Positions 18,618 through 27,960 of a stretch of 64,000 nt of DNA are shown piece after piece. The notes beneath the pieces are model-generated. The model was given only the letters and a program-made list of their open reading frames with translations, had not been told where the DNA came from and searched no databases. The position numbers were made by a program, and so were the translations under genes. Origin of the DNA: Flavobacteriaceae bacterium (GTDB lineage Bacteria; Bacteroidota; Bacteroidia; Flavobacteriales; Flavobacteriaceae). Each line of letters begins with the position of its first letter. Position 1 is the stretch's first letter. The stretch is taken from the NCBI GenBank assembly GCA_009827225.1, contig WUAI01000013.1:1-64000 (forward strand), given 5' to 3'.

Positions 18618-20312
18618 TTGAAGTATTTTTTCTACCTCATTTTATACCTTAATATATATACTATATTTTCAGATGGCTTACATTCCCAGATTTTATACCT
18701 TAATATTAGTGCTGAAAAAGAACTTTCCGAAGGACTCAAAGACACTCTGAATTTCCGTTCTGAATTTCCGAATCTGAAACTGTTACAATCCGAAACCGAT
18801 TCCCTTTCCGTAAAATTTCAAAAGCTGGGATTTATTGAAAGCCGTCTTCAGGAATTGAGACAACAAAACGATTCCGTGTTCGAAGCAAGATTTGAATTGG
18901 GTAATCGATGGAGGGAAATTCAGATACGTTATTCCGCAGAAAATTTTAGCAAAACAGAATTGAAAAGAGTCAGTGAAGAAGTGACCGATGAGTTTTTTCT
19001 TCTTGAGCTTTCTAAGGTGGAGACGGCTATGAAATACCTGAACAGCATTTTGGTAAATCGTGGTGATCCCTTCGCAAGGATTCAACTTTCGGCTGTGGAG
19101 AAAATTGACTCCAAAAGATTAAGTGCCGAACTGAGCACCTTTCAGAATAAAAAAAGAACCATCGACAGGATCGTGATCAAAGGCTATGAAAAATTCCCGG
19201 CTTCTTTTCTGAAATACTATTCAGACATACGCCCCGGCAAAACCTTCGAACGGGAAAAAGTGATTGAACAAAACGAACTGCTGAACAACCTCGGTTTTGT
19301 TCGAACCTTAAAACCGCCCGAGGCACTTTTCAGAAAAGACAGCACTGCCCTTTACCTGTATTTGGAAAAACGCAACAATAATCTGTTCGACGGTATACTG
19401 GGTTTCGCCACCAATGAAGAAACCAACCGGATCGAATTCAATGGGTACCTCAATCTCGAGCTCAACAACAACCTGAACTATGGTGAACAGTTACTGATCA
19501 ATTTCAAGGCCGACGGACGGGAGCAACAAAACTTCAGGGTACGAACGAGACTGCCTTATCTGTTTAAGTCTCCCTTTGGAGTGAGCCTTGAATTACGGAT
19601 CTTCAAAAGAGACAGTACTTTCTCCACGACCGATCAACAAGCAAAACTGGATTATCAGTTAAGTCCGAAGTCGAACCTTTATGCCGGTTACAAAAGTTAT
19701 GAATCGAGCAATTTGTTGGACGAGGTCTTGGTGGGGGTAGTCGAGGATTATGAATCAAGATACCTTTTGGCAGGAGCTTCATTTACCACTTTGCAAGCCC
19801 AACCTTTCTTTCCTGTGAAAACGCTGGTCACCCTCGATACTGAAATCGGAAACCGGGAAAGTTCGGGGGTAAGCGAAGCACAGTTCAGAATACTGGGACG
19901 GTTGAGCCATATCTTCAATCTCAACGATCGAAACTCCATATACCTGAATACCGAGGGGAGTGTCTTAAGCAGTGATACCTACCTGGTCAATGAGTTGTTT
20001 CGGTTTGGAGGAATCAATAGTATACGGGGATTTGATGAGAACAGTATTGACGCCTCGTTGTTTACGGTTTTGAATACGGAATATCGTTTTCTCTTCGGCC
20101 CTACCACCTTTATTCACAGCATCATCGATTTTGCCTATTTCGAGAATCAGGTGCTGGATTTGAAAGAGGAATTATATAGCTTTGGAATCGGGCTCGGATT
20201 ACAGACTGAAGCAGGGGTTTTTCGACTGAATATTGCCAATGGAATTTCAGACGATCAGAATTTCAAATTTTCCAACACAAAAATACACTTAAGCCTGTCT
20301 TCACGCTTTTAA
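18618..20312 (+). CDS. Omp85-family outer membrane protein (BamA/TamA-like)
   Basis: Proteins of this superfamily insert or move proteins or lipids across the outer membrane. The chosen TTG start at 18618 gives 564 residues with a clean signal peptide, MKYFFYLILYLNIYTIFSDG, ending near LHSQ. A longer TTG frame from 18561 adds 19 charged residues before it and is less likely. About residues 175-260 resemble one POTRA-type domain (RIVIKGYEKFPASFLKYYSD, FEREKVIEQNELLNNLGF); the last ~300 residues look like beta-barrel, with the lid-loop motif RGF at 470-472. With so few POTRA domains it is not the main BamA; the client is unknown. It diverges from rpsL. A TAGTTTTA box (18590-18597) lies upstream. 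Confidence 0.8.
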   Translation: MKYFFYLILYLNIYTIFSDGLHSQILYLNISAEKELSEGLKDTLNFRSEFPNLKLLQSETDSLSVKFQKLGFIESRLQELRQQNDSVFEARFELGNRWREIQIRYSAENFSKTELKRVSEEVTDEFFLLELSKVETAMKYLNSILVNRGDPFARIQLSAVEKIDSKRLSAELSTFQNKKRTIDRIVIKGYEKFPASFLKYYSDIRPGKTFEREKVIEQNELLNNLGFVRTLKPPEALFRKDSTALYLYLEKRNNNLFDGILGFATNEETNRIEFNGYLNLELNNNLNYGEQLLINFKADGREQQNFRVRTRLPYLFKSPFGVSLELRIFKRDSTFSTTDQQAKLDYQLSPKSNLYAGYKSYESSNLLDEVLVGVVEDYESRYLLAGASFTTLQAQPFFPVKTLVTLDTEIGNRESSGVSEAQFRILGRLSHIFNLNDRNSIYLNTEGSVLSSDTYLVNELFRFGGINSIRGFDENSIDASLFTVLNTEYRFLFGPTTFIHSIIDFAYFENQVLDLKEELYSFGIGLGLQTEAGVFRLNIANGISDDQNFKFSNTKIHLSLSSRF

Positions 20313-20334
20313 CTCACGCTAACAATAGCTTAAC

Positions 20335-20359
20335 AATTTGGTAAAAAAAAAACCAAATT
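20335..20359 (+). terminator. Weak A/T hairpin after the Omp85 gene
   Basis: AATTTGGT (20335-20342) and ACCAAATT (20352-20359) form a perfect 8-bp inverted repeat around nine A residues, followed by two more T. It lies 22 nt after the Omp85 stop. The stem is A/T-rich, so termination would be weak. Confidence 0.35.
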
Positions 20360-20432
20360 TTAAGTTTAAAAAGTTGTGTATTTAACTTTTTATTGTGATT
20401 TTTGGCATTGGCTAATTCAAATAAATTATAAA

Positions 20433-23400
20433 ATGAGAACAAAGTTTAGTGGAATTTTAACGCTATTACTGGCGTTTGTAGTGCAACTCACGTTCGCACA
20501 AGAAAAAACAATCTCAGGTACTATTGGTGATGAAAACTCGGCACCAATTCCCGGGGTTAATGTTATTGTAAAAGGTACATCTAGTGGTACCCAAACTGAT
20601 TTTGATGGTAACTACACCATCACTGCCAATGTGGGTCAAACTTTAGTGTACAGTTACGTAGGATACAAAAATGTTGAGCAAGCGGTTACCGCTTCTACCA
20701 CCAACATTTCATTTAACATGGATCCTGATGTGTCTGTACTGAACGAAGTGGTAGTAACTGGATTTGCCATCAAAAAAGAGAAAAAAGCACTTGGATACTC
20801 GGTATCTTCAATTCAGGAAGAAGCCATCAAGGAAAGTCCTCAAACAGACCTTACTCGTGTGCTACAAGGTAAAGCTGCCGGTATCAACATTACGACGCAA
20901 AACGGTTTATCCGGTTCTGCGAACAAAGTAATTATTCGTGGTACAAACTCTTTCTCTGGCGATAACAACGCACTATACGTTATCGATGGTGTACCAATTA
21001 GTAATGATACAAATGAGACAGGAAGTTTCGTCGATGGAAATATGGGATCGAGTAGATCATTCGATATTGACCCTAACAACATCGAGCGTGTGGATATCCT
21101 TAAAGGTCTTGCGGCAACTACCTTATATGGTACGCAGGGACGAAACGGGGTAATCCTTATCACCACTAAAACAGGAAGCGGAGCATCTCAAAATACAAAA
21201 CAAGAAGTTCAGTTTACCTCTTCTATTTTCGTGAATGAGGTTTCTATACTTCCAGATTACCAAGACTCTTTCGGAGGTGGTTTCGACCAGGCTTTCGGAT
21301 GGTTCTTCAGTAACTGGGGACCAGGTTTCTACAGAGACGGTTTAGGTGGATGGGCAAGTGATCCTGCTTTCGATGAGAACGGAACACTACCTCACCCATA
21401 TTCAACTGCCGCTTTCTTGACAACCAACTATCCGGAATATCAAGCATTATTTGAAGGAGCACGTTACGACTGGAAACCAAGAAACAGTGTTGAGGAATTC
21501 TTTGAAAAAGGATTGGCTATCAACCTTTCTGTTAGTGCACGTGGAAGAAGTGAAGATGGAAAATTTGGATACGGTGTAACTTTCAGTAACCTTGACGAAG
21601 ATGGATTTACTCCAGGAAACAACGTTAAGCGTTCCAACCTTACACTAGCCGGTGATGCTAAACTGAATAACGGAATTAACATTAGAGGTTCGATGACCTA
21701 TACAAGAACCGACCTTAAAACTCCTCCGGTAGCTGCCTCTTTTGGTAGTTCTGCGATTGGACAAGGTTCTTCTATCTTTGGTGACCTTTTCTATACACCA
21801 AGAAGTATAGACTTCTTCGAGTTACCTTTCGAATTGCCTGATGGAGGTTCTATCTACTATCGTGATGATAACGCGATTGAGCACCCGTTATGGACCGTTC
21901 AAAACTCTCGATTCTCACAGCTAACTAATCGTGTGAACGGTTTTGCTGCAATCGACTATAATATTTCAGATAACTTCAACATCCTTTACCAAGGAAGTGT
22001 TGATACATATTCAGAAGACAGTGTTAACCGTCAAAATGCCGGTGGTGTATTCTCACCTGCAGGATTCTATAACACAGTAAATACAACCAACACTATCTTC
22101 GACCACAGATTTGTACTTTCTGGAAACAACTTTGCATTCTTGAATGACAAAGCCAACTTAAACTTCTCATTAGGGGCAACGTCTCAGTATATCGACTTTG
22201 CTCAGGTTGGTTTGAATAGTAGTGGACAGCAGGTATTCGATTTCTTCGATCACTCTAACTTTACAGGACAGTCTCAGGTAGAGTTCAGACAAAGAAGAAA
22301 CATTGTTGGTCTTTTCGGGCAAATATTGCTTGACTATGATAACTTCTTATTCTTGAACTTCTCAGGAAGAAATGACTGGGTATCTAACGCGAACAACAAT
22401 TCGTTATTCTACCCATCCGCGAGTGTATCGTTTGTACCAACTTCCGCGTTTGACGGACTTTCTTCAGACAACGGAATCAAGTACTTGAAACTGAGAGCTG
22501 GTTACGGAACCTCTGCGAACTTCGCAACGGGATATCCAACTGTTACTCTTGTAAACCTGAACACACAGGCATTTGCAGATGCTAACGGAGCTTTCATTAC
22601 TGCCAACACTACCAACAGTACAATTGGTAACCCGGACATCAAGCCTGAGCTTTTCGAAGAATTAGAGTTTGGTGCGGAAGGTAACTTATTCAACCGATTA
22701 ACTTTTGACTTCTCATACTTTACCAGAACCACTAACGACTTGATCGTTCAGGGAACTCGTATTCCAGCAAGTACCGGTGCAACATTCACCGATACGAACA
22801 TTGGAGAGATCAAGAGTGATGGTATCGAAGCCGATGTAGGATTGAACATCTTCAAGAGTAACACAGGAGGTTTCGACTGGAAATTGAATGTAAACTTCAC
22901 TACGTTCGAAAACGAGGTAACCGACTTAGGTGCTGATACAGATCTTCAGATCTACGCCGGATTTACCAACTTAGGTAACGGTGCCCGAGTAGGGTTCCCA
23001 CTGGGAGCGATGTTCGGATCACGAGTTGCCAGAGATGAGAACGGAAACAAAATCGTAGATGCCGCTGGTAACTACGTTGCTGAAACAACTGACGAGGAAG
23101 ACCTTTTACCATTCATCGGAGATCCTAACCCGGATTTCATTATGAACTATATCAGTACCATGTCTTGGAAAGGTCTTTCATTGAATGTACAGGTAAACCA
23201 CGTATCTGGTGGTGATATCTATTCTACTTATATCGCGACGCTATTGGGTCGTGGTCTTACGACGGATACTGAAGATCGTTTAGGAACCTATATCCTTGAA
23301 GGTGTAAACCAGGATACAGGACAGCCTAACAACATTCAGATTAACAACTCTGACTTCTACTTTACGAATGGATTCGCAAGTGCTGCGAACGACCTATCGG

Positions 23401-23663
23401 TTTACGATGCGTCTGTAATTCGTTTACAAGAAGTTTCTTTGGCTTATCAGTTACCATCTAAACTATTGGAAAAAACTCCATTTGGAAGCTTTAGTATTAA
23501 AGTAAGTGGATTCAACCTATGGTATGACGCTTATAACACACCAGACGGGATCAACTTCGATCCTAACACAACTGGTCTTGGTGCAGGTAACGGACAAGGT
23601 TTTGAGTTCTTAACCGGACCTAGTAGTACGAGATATGGATTTAGTATTAATGCTACATTCTAA
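20433..23663 (+). CDS. SusC/RagA-family TonB-dependent outer membrane transporter
   Basis: SusC-type proteins form the barrel of a pedal-bin nutrient importer with a SusD lid, powered by TonB. The ATG at 20433 gives 1076 residues starting MRTKFSGILTLLLAFVVQLT with a signal peptide cut near FAQ; the longer frame from 20376 puts 19 odd residues before it and is rejected. Domains in order: a carboxypeptidase-regulatory-like domain (about 25-100, with GVNVIVKGTSSGTQTDFDGN), a TonB-box-like EVVVTGF, a plug domain with LQGKAAGINI and NALYVIDGVPI, and a C-terminal barrel ending in an aromatic residue. It lies 18 nt before the SusD gene. The substrate cannot be told from the sequence. Confidence 0.95.
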   Translation: MRTKFSGILTLLLAFVVQLTFAQEKTISGTIGDENSAPIPGVNVIVKGTSSGTQTDFDGNYTITANVGQTLVYSYVGYKNVEQAVTASTTNISFNMDPDVSVLNEVVVTGFAIKKEKKALGYSVSSIQEEAIKESPQTDLTRVLQGKAAGINITTQNGLSGSANKVIIRGTNSFSGDNNALYVIDGVPISNDTNETGSFVDGNMGSSRSFDIDPNNIERVDILKGLAATTLYGTQGRNGVILITTKTGSGASQNTKQEVQFTSSIFVNEVSILPDYQDSFGGGFDQAFGWFFSNWGPGFYRDGLGGWASDPAFDENGTLPHPYSTAAFLTTNYPEYQALFEGARYDWKPRNSVEEFFEKGLAINLSVSARGRSEDGKFGYGVTFSNLDEDGFTPGNNVKRSNLTLAGDAKLNNGINIRGSMTYTRTDLKTPPVAASFGSSAIGQGSSIFGDLFYTPRSIDFFELPFELPDGGSIYYRDDNAIEHPLWTVQNSRFSQLTNRVNGFAAIDYNISDNFNILYQGSVDTYSEDSVNRQNAGGVFSPAGFYNTVNTTNTIFDHRFVLSGNNFAFLNDKANLNFSLGATSQYIDFAQVGLNSSGQQVFDFFDHSNFTGQSQVEFRQRRNIVGLFGQILLDYDNFLFLNFSGRNDWVSNANNNSLFYPSASVSFVPTSAFDGLSSDNGIKYLKLRAGYGTSANFATGYPTVTLVNLNTQAFADANGAFITANTTNSTIGNPDIKPELFEELEFGAEGNLFNRLTFDFSYFTRTTNDLIVQGTRIPASTGATFTDTNIGEIKSDGIEADVGLNIFKSNTGGFDWKLNVNFTTFENEVTDLGADTDLQIYAGFTNLGNGARVGFPLGAMFGSRVARDENGNKIVDAAGNYVAETTDEEDLLPFIGDPNPDFIMNYISTMSWKGLSLNVQVNHVSGGDIYSTYIATLLGRGLTTDTEDRLGTYILEGVNQDTGQPNNIQINNSDFYFTNGFASAANDLSVYDASVIRLQEVSLAYQLPSKLLEKTPFGSFSIKVSGFNLWYDAYNTPDGINFDPNTTGLGAGNGQGFEFLTGPSSTRYGFSINATF

Positions 23664-23681
23664 AATTAAAAAAATTAAGAC

Positions 23682-25370
23682 ATGAAAATATTTAGTAAAA
23701 TTTCAATATTTGTATTTCTTCTCCTCGGTCTGACGTTTACTTCATGTGAGACCACGGATTTGAATTTACTTGATGATCCAAATAACGTCACCTTAGACAA
23801 GGCTGACCTAGATAGATATTTAACTCAGATTCAAATTGATTTCGCCAGCTTCATGCGTCAAATGGGACGTAACGGAGCGCAAGTAACTCGTGTTGAGTAT
23901 ATGTTCGGAAGAACTTATATCAACAACTTTGAGCCTGCTGTATTAGATGGCGAATGGGCTTTAGCTTACCAAAGAATGTTCTCGGACATGGCAGGTGCTG
24001 AACCTTTAGCAGTTGAAAATGAAGATTTCAAACACATAGGTGTAATGAGAGTAATTAAGGCTTATACCTTGATGACTTTAGTTGATCACTTCGGTGATGT
24101 GCCATTAAGCCAGGCTACTCAACCTGTTGAGTTCCCTTCTCCTTCGGCAGATCCCGGTGCTGATGTGTATGCAGCAGCCATTGCATTACTGAATGAAGGA
24201 ATTGGACTTCTTAATGAACCAGGAGGACCACTTCAAAATGATTTCTATTATGATAACGATTATGATAAGTGGAAGAAAGCGGCTAGAACCGGTTTGATGC
24301 AAGCTTATTTCAATACTCGTTTAGTAGACGGAAGTGCGGTTGGAAACTTCAACGGCATTGCTAGTAACGCTTCCAACTATATCTCTTCAGAAGATGATGA
24401 CTTCGAATTCAACTACAATACTGGATTCGTAGAAGGACAGTACGATTTCAGACACCCTGCATACAATGCTGATTACAACATTAGTGGTGGTGCCGGAAGA
24501 TATCGTTCAAACTACCTAATGGATGCTATGTTAAACAATGACGATCCGAGAAGAAGATTCTACTTCTACCGTCAGAACGACTGTACTCCTGGTGCAAGTT
24601 GTGATCCTGATGGAAACCAGGAGACGCTTCAGTGTTCTGTAGAGCCTAGACCGGTTAACGTTCCAACAGATCAGGTATACTGTTTCGTGGAAGACGGATA
24701 CTGGGGTAGAGATCACGGTAACGATGAAGGTATTCCACCAGATGGATTTACCAGAACAATCGTTGGTGTATATCCAGCAGCCGGTAATTTTGACGACGGT
24801 GTAATTGGAGACCCAGACCACCCATTCGTACCAGCCACTCAAGGTGATGGTGGTGGTGGAGCAGGTATCATGCCAATCATGTTATCTTCTTACACTGATT
24901 TGATGAGAGCTGAAATATTCCTAGTACAAGGAAATAGTTCTGCTGCCAGAAATGCATTTAACTCTGCATTGACCAAGTCTGTAGACAAAGTAACTGGATT
25001 CATTAGTGTTGACCCTCAGGCCGATTCTAGTGTAGCACCTAGCTCTGGTGATATTAGCTCGTTTATTTCTGCTCAAACTCAGGCATTTGATAATGCGAAT
25101 ACTGAAGGTAAGTGGGAGATTCTAGGTGTTGAGTTCTTAGTGAGTAACTACGGAAACGGTAACCTTGGATACAACTCTTACAGAAGAACAGGATATCCGA
25201 AGAACCTACAGGTTAACATCGATCCTAACCCAGGAAACTTCATCAGATCGTTCTTCTACCCTGCTAACGAAGCGAACGTAAACAATAATATTGTTCAGAA
25301 GCCAAACGTTTCTCAACAAGTATTTTGGGATAACAATCCTGCTTCACCAGGATTCCCTGAAGCTAACTAA
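23682..25370 (+). CDS. SusD/RagB-family nutrient-binding lipoprotein
   Basis: SusD-like proteins are surface lipoproteins that bind substrate and close over the SusC barrel. The 562-residue protein has a signal peptide with lipobox Cys22 (FTSC), followed by acidic residues that fit a surface-export signal. The N-terminal TPR-like helices (AYQRMFSDMAGAEPLAVENE, MRVIKAYTLMTLVDHFGDVP) are typical; VDHFGDVPLSQ is a hallmark of the family. It directly follows the SusC gene and precedes a small lipoprotein gene by 17 nt, suggesting a three-gene operon. It most resembles the SusD variants without adjacent glycoside hydrolases. Confidence 0.93.
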   Translation: MKIFSKISIFVFLLLGLTFTSCETTDLNLLDDPNNVTLDKADLDRYLTQIQIDFASFMRQMGRNGAQVTRVEYMFGRTYINNFEPAVLDGEWALAYQRMFSDMAGAEPLAVENEDFKHIGVMRVIKAYTLMTLVDHFGDVPLSQATQPVEFPSPSADPGADVYAAAIALLNEGIGLLNEPGGPLQNDFYYDNDYDKWKKAARTGLMQAYFNTRLVDGSAVGNFNGIASNASNYISSEDDDFEFNYNTGFVEGQYDFRHPAYNADYNISGGAGRYRSNYLMDAMLNNDDPRRRFYFYRQNDCTPGASCDPDGNQETLQCSVEPRPVNVPTDQVYCFVEDGYWGRDHGNDEGIPPDGFTRTIVGVYPAAGNFDDGVIGDPDHPFVPATQGDGGGGAGIMPIMLSSYTDLMRAEIFLVQGNSSAARNAFNSALTKSVDKVTGFISVDPQADSSVAPSSGDISSFISAQTQAFDNANTEGKWEILGVEFLVSNYGNGNLGYNSYRRTGYPKNLQVNIDPNPGNFIRSFFYPANEANVNNNIVQKPNVSQQVFWDNNPASPGFPEAN

Positions 25371-25387
25371 TTTTAAAAATGATAATT

Positions 25388-25978
25388 ATGAAAAACATAT
25401 ATAAATTCTTAATGATTGCACTAATCGCCGTAGCCGGTGTGTCGTGTGAAGATTCTGACCTTATCATTGACGAAGTGTTAGATTCAGTGGATACAGAATC
25501 TGGAGCCATAGTAAGAACATTACAGGACCCACCGGATCTTGTAACTCTTACCAACCCTGATAACAACAATTTTGATCTTGTTTTAGAAGTTCAGCAGGGT
25601 AACGGAAGCTTTGTTCCTCAGTTCAAAGAAGTTCGTATGTACATGAGAATATACGCGGACCAGGATTTGAATGAACCATTATTGGATTCCAACGGAAACG
25701 AAATCTCTGAAGTATTATTGAATACAATTCCATCCAGTGTATGGGAGATTGGATCCAATGGATTACCAAGAACTACGGTTAACGTAACTTCTCAATCTTT
25801 TGTAGATACCTATCCAGAAGATACAGTATACGCTGGGGGAGCTAACTTCGTAGCTTTGAGATTAGAGCTTGAAATGTCTGACGGAACTGTATTTACAGAT
25901 ACTGACGTAGGAGCAACTATTGCCGGGCAGTTCTTTAACTCTCCATTCCTTTACAGAGTAATCTTTATTCTTAGCTAA
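25388..25978 (+). CDS. Small lipoprotein of the SusCD operon, unknown function
   Basis: I do not recognise the family. The ATG at 25388 gives 196 residues, MKNIYKFLMIALIAVAGVSC, with lipobox Cys20 followed by EDSDL, an acidic stretch like Bacteroidota surface-export signals. An in-frame ATG at 25379 would add MII and cannot be excluded. The mature part is beta-rich, acidic and ends FLYRVIFILS. Its position behind SusC and SusD suggests an accessory surface binding protein, as third genes in such loci often are; that is inference. A strong terminator follows 32 nt later. Confidence 0.85.
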   Translation: MKNIYKFLMIALIAVAGVSCEDSDLIIDEVLDSVDTESGAIVRTLQDPPDLVTLTNPDNNNFDLVLEVQQGNGSFVPQFKEVRMYMRIYADQDLNEPLLDSNGNEISEVLLNTIPSSVWEIGSNGLPRTTVNVTSQSFVDTYPEDTVYAGGANFVALRLELEMSDGTVFTDTDVGATIAGQFFNSPFLYRVIFILS

Positions 25979-26009
25979 GGATATCAGAAATAAAGGCCAT
26001 AGGCCATAT

Positions 26010-26044
26010 AAAAAAGCGGATTTGTAATAAATCCGCTTTTTTTT
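26010..26044 (+). terminator. Strong intrinsic terminator of the SusCD operon
   Basis: AGCGGATTT and AAATCCGCT form a perfect stem around GTAAT, flanked by an A-run on the left and at least eight T on the right (to 26044). It lies 32 nt after the lipoprotein stop. The symmetric A/T flanks mean it could work in both directions. Confidence 0.9.
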
Positions 26045-26145
26045 GCATTACATTCAAGCTCAATGGATTACTTCTCCTGGATGTTAAAATGGCTGAAATC
26101 GCCTGAAATACCCGTTTTTTTAACAAAAAAAACGAATGAAAGAAA

Positions 26146-26174
26146 TTGGTTTTACACAAAAATTTGTACATTTG
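26146..26174 (+). promoter_or_regulatory. Promoter of the type IX-secreted protein gene
   Basis: TTG (26146-26148) and a perfect -7 box TACATTTG (26167-26174) are spaced 18 nt apart. Transcription should begin near 26181, about 23 nt before the ATG at 26204. The preceding gene ends in a strong terminator, so this gene is transcribed on its own. Confidence 0.75.
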
Positions 26175-26203
26175 AGGATATTAAACTTTAAAAATTATCT
26201 ATT

Positions 26204-27133
26204 ATGAAAAAAAATTATCTTTTAGTTGCTCTTTTCTTGTTTGCAGTTACAGGTGTATTTGCACAGACTGAGGACTTTAACGATGACATGGAAAGCTACA
26301 CTGTAGGTACCATTGTTGAGAACGACTGGTGGCTTGTATGGAACTCTGCCACAGTTGGTATTGAGTCTTCTGATGAGCAAGCAGCAAGTGGATCTAAGTC
26401 TGGTAAAGTTGGTGACGACCCAACTACTATCGACCCTGTATTAAATCTTTATAACAAGATTTTTGGTGTTTGGTATACAAACTTTATGATGTACATCCCT
26501 GTTGACAAAGAAGGATACTGGAATCTTCAAGGACAAACACCAATTGGATCTGGAGAGTGGATTGTTGGAAACATCTTCATGAACCAGGATCTAGCAGCTC
26601 CAGGAGTTGGATTAATCGACAACTGTGTTGGTGCTCCTGTAAACTTTACTTTCCCACACGGTGAGTGGTTCGAAATAGAAATGATCGTTGATATTTCTGC
26701 TGGAATCTCTGCTGCTACTTGGGAGCTTAACGTTGCTGGTAACAATGTAATTCCTGCTGGAACTGCATTTACTGATAACTCTGGAACAATCCCAACTTCT
26801 CTTGGAGGGATCAACTTCTACGCTATCTCTACCAACAACACTTACTACATTGATGATGCAAGACACGCTGATTTCCCAGCTGACTTGAGTACTGCAGATT
26901 TTGCTTCTAAAGGATTCTCTGCTACTCCTAACCCAGTTGTTAACGTGTTGAACCTTCAAGCTAACGAGAACATTACTTCTGTAGCTATCTACAACGTACT
27001 TGGACAGCAAGTTTATGCTGCTAACGTTGATGCTATGACTTCTACAGTTGACATGTCTCAAATGGCGAGTGGTGCTTACTTCGTAAAAGTAAACATCAAC
27101 GGTGTTGAAGGAACTACAAAAGTTATCAAGTAA
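26204..27133 (+). CDS. Secreted protein with type IX secretion C-terminal domain
   Basis: The 309-residue protein starts MKKNYLLVALFLFAVTGVFA with a signal peptide cut before QTEDF. Residues 24-225 form a domain rich in aromatic residues that reads like a carbohydrate-binding or jelly-roll fold (DDMESYTVGTIVENDWWLVW, WYTNFMMYIPVDKEGYW); I cannot name the family. The last ~75 residues match the type IX sorting domain: TPNPVVNVLNLQ, VAIYNVLGQQVY, MASGAYFVKVNI and final KVIK. It should be exported through the outer membrane. It is flanked by its own promoter and terminator, next to the SusCD operon. Codons are strongly biased, hinting at high expression. Confidence 0.88.
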   Translation: MKKNYLLVALFLFAVTGVFAQTEDFNDDMESYTVGTIVENDWWLVWNSATVGIESSDEQAASGSKSGKVGDDPTTIDPVLNLYNKIFGVWYTNFMMYIPVDKEGYWNLQGQTPIGSGEWIVGNIFMNQDLAAPGVGLIDNCVGAPVNFTFPHGEWFEIEMIVDISAGISAATWELNVAGNNVIPAGTAFTDNSGTIPTSLGGINFYAISTNNTYYIDDARHADFPADLSTADFASKGFSATPNPVVNVLNLQANENITSVAIYNVLGQQVYAANVDAMTSTVDMSQMASGAYFVKVNINGVEGTTKVIK

Positions 27134-27164
27134 TTATTTGACTGAATAATTTTTCAATCATAAT

Positions 27165-27196
27165 AGAAAAGGCTGTCTATTCAGACAGCCTTTTCT
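27165..27196 (+). terminator. Intrinsic terminator after the type IX-secreted protein gene
   Basis: AGAAAAGGCTGTCT (27165-27178) and its exact reverse complement (27183-27196) form a 14-bp stem with loop ATTC. It ends in a short T-rich tract. It lies 31 nt after the stop and 24 nt before rlmB. Confidence 0.88.
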
Positions 27197-27220
27197 ACTT
27201 TTAGTAACTATCTTCGTCGC

Positions 27221-27958
27221 ATGAAAAAAGAACACCTGATCTTCGGAATACATCCTGTGTTGGAAGCTGTCAAAGCTGGAACCGAACTGGATAAGGTATA
27301 TGTTCAGAAAGGAAGCAACAATCCTAAGATCGAAGAGATTGTTCAACAGATCGGAAATAATCAAACTACGATTAATTATGTCCCTATTGAGAAACTGGAC
27401 AAACTCACTCGTTCCAATCACCAGGGAATTGTAGCGTTCTCCTCCCCTATTAAACTCCACGACTTAGAGTCGTTGGTTGAAACGGTATTAGAATCAGACG
27501 TCACTCCCCTATTCATTATCCTCGATCAATTAAGCGACGTACGAAACTTTGGTGCCATCATTAGAACGGCTGAATGCACTAACGTAAGCGGTATCATTGT
27601 TCAGAAAAAAGGAGGAGCCCCTATAAGCGGAGATACGGTTAAAACATCAGCCGGAGCGATCTTCAAAACACCCATTTGCAAAGTGGATCATATCAAGGAC
27701 GCCATCTACTACCTCCAGGGTTCCGGAATACATGTGATTGCAGCCACGGAAAAAACCCAGGACTCTTTATACGACCTGGATCTGAACCAACCTCTCGCCA
27801 TTGTTATGGGTTCCGAAGGGCATGGAGTATCTAAATCTGTAATCAATATTTGCGATAGTGCAGCAGCCCTTCCAATGCTGGGAGAGATCAATTCCCTTAA
27901 TGTATCTGTAGCTTGTGGTGCTTTTCTTTATGAAGTGGTACGACAGCGAACTCGGTAA
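27221..27958 (+). CDS. rlmB: 23S rRNA guanosine-2'-O-methyltransferase RlmB (SpoU family)
   Basis: RlmB methylates the ribose of a guanosine in helix 80 of 23S rRNA (G2251 in E. coli). The 245-residue protein has the L30e-like N-domain (HLIFGIHPVLEAVKAGTELD) and a C-terminal SPOUT domain with the three family motifs: DQLSDVRNFGAIIRTAECTN, IVMGSEGHGVS and LNVSVACGAFLYEV. Length is normal. It is the only gene of its unit, starting 24 nt after a terminator, and ends 2 nt from the convergent rhomboid gene. A -7-like TATCTTCG (one mismatch) lies 4 nt before the ATG. Confidence 0.92.
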   Translation: MKKEHLIFGIHPVLEAVKAGTELDKVYVQKGSNNPKIEEIVQQIGNNQTTINYVPIEKLDKLTRSNHQGIVAFSSPIKLHDLESLVETVLESDVTPLFIILDQLSDVRNFGAIIRTAECTNVSGIIVQKKGGAPISGDTVKTSAGAIFKTPICKVDHIKDAIYYLQGSGIHVIAATEKTQDSLYDLDLNQPLAIVMGSEGHGVSKSVINICDSAAALPMLGEINSLNVSVACGAFLYEVVRQRTR

Positions 27959-27960
27959 TA

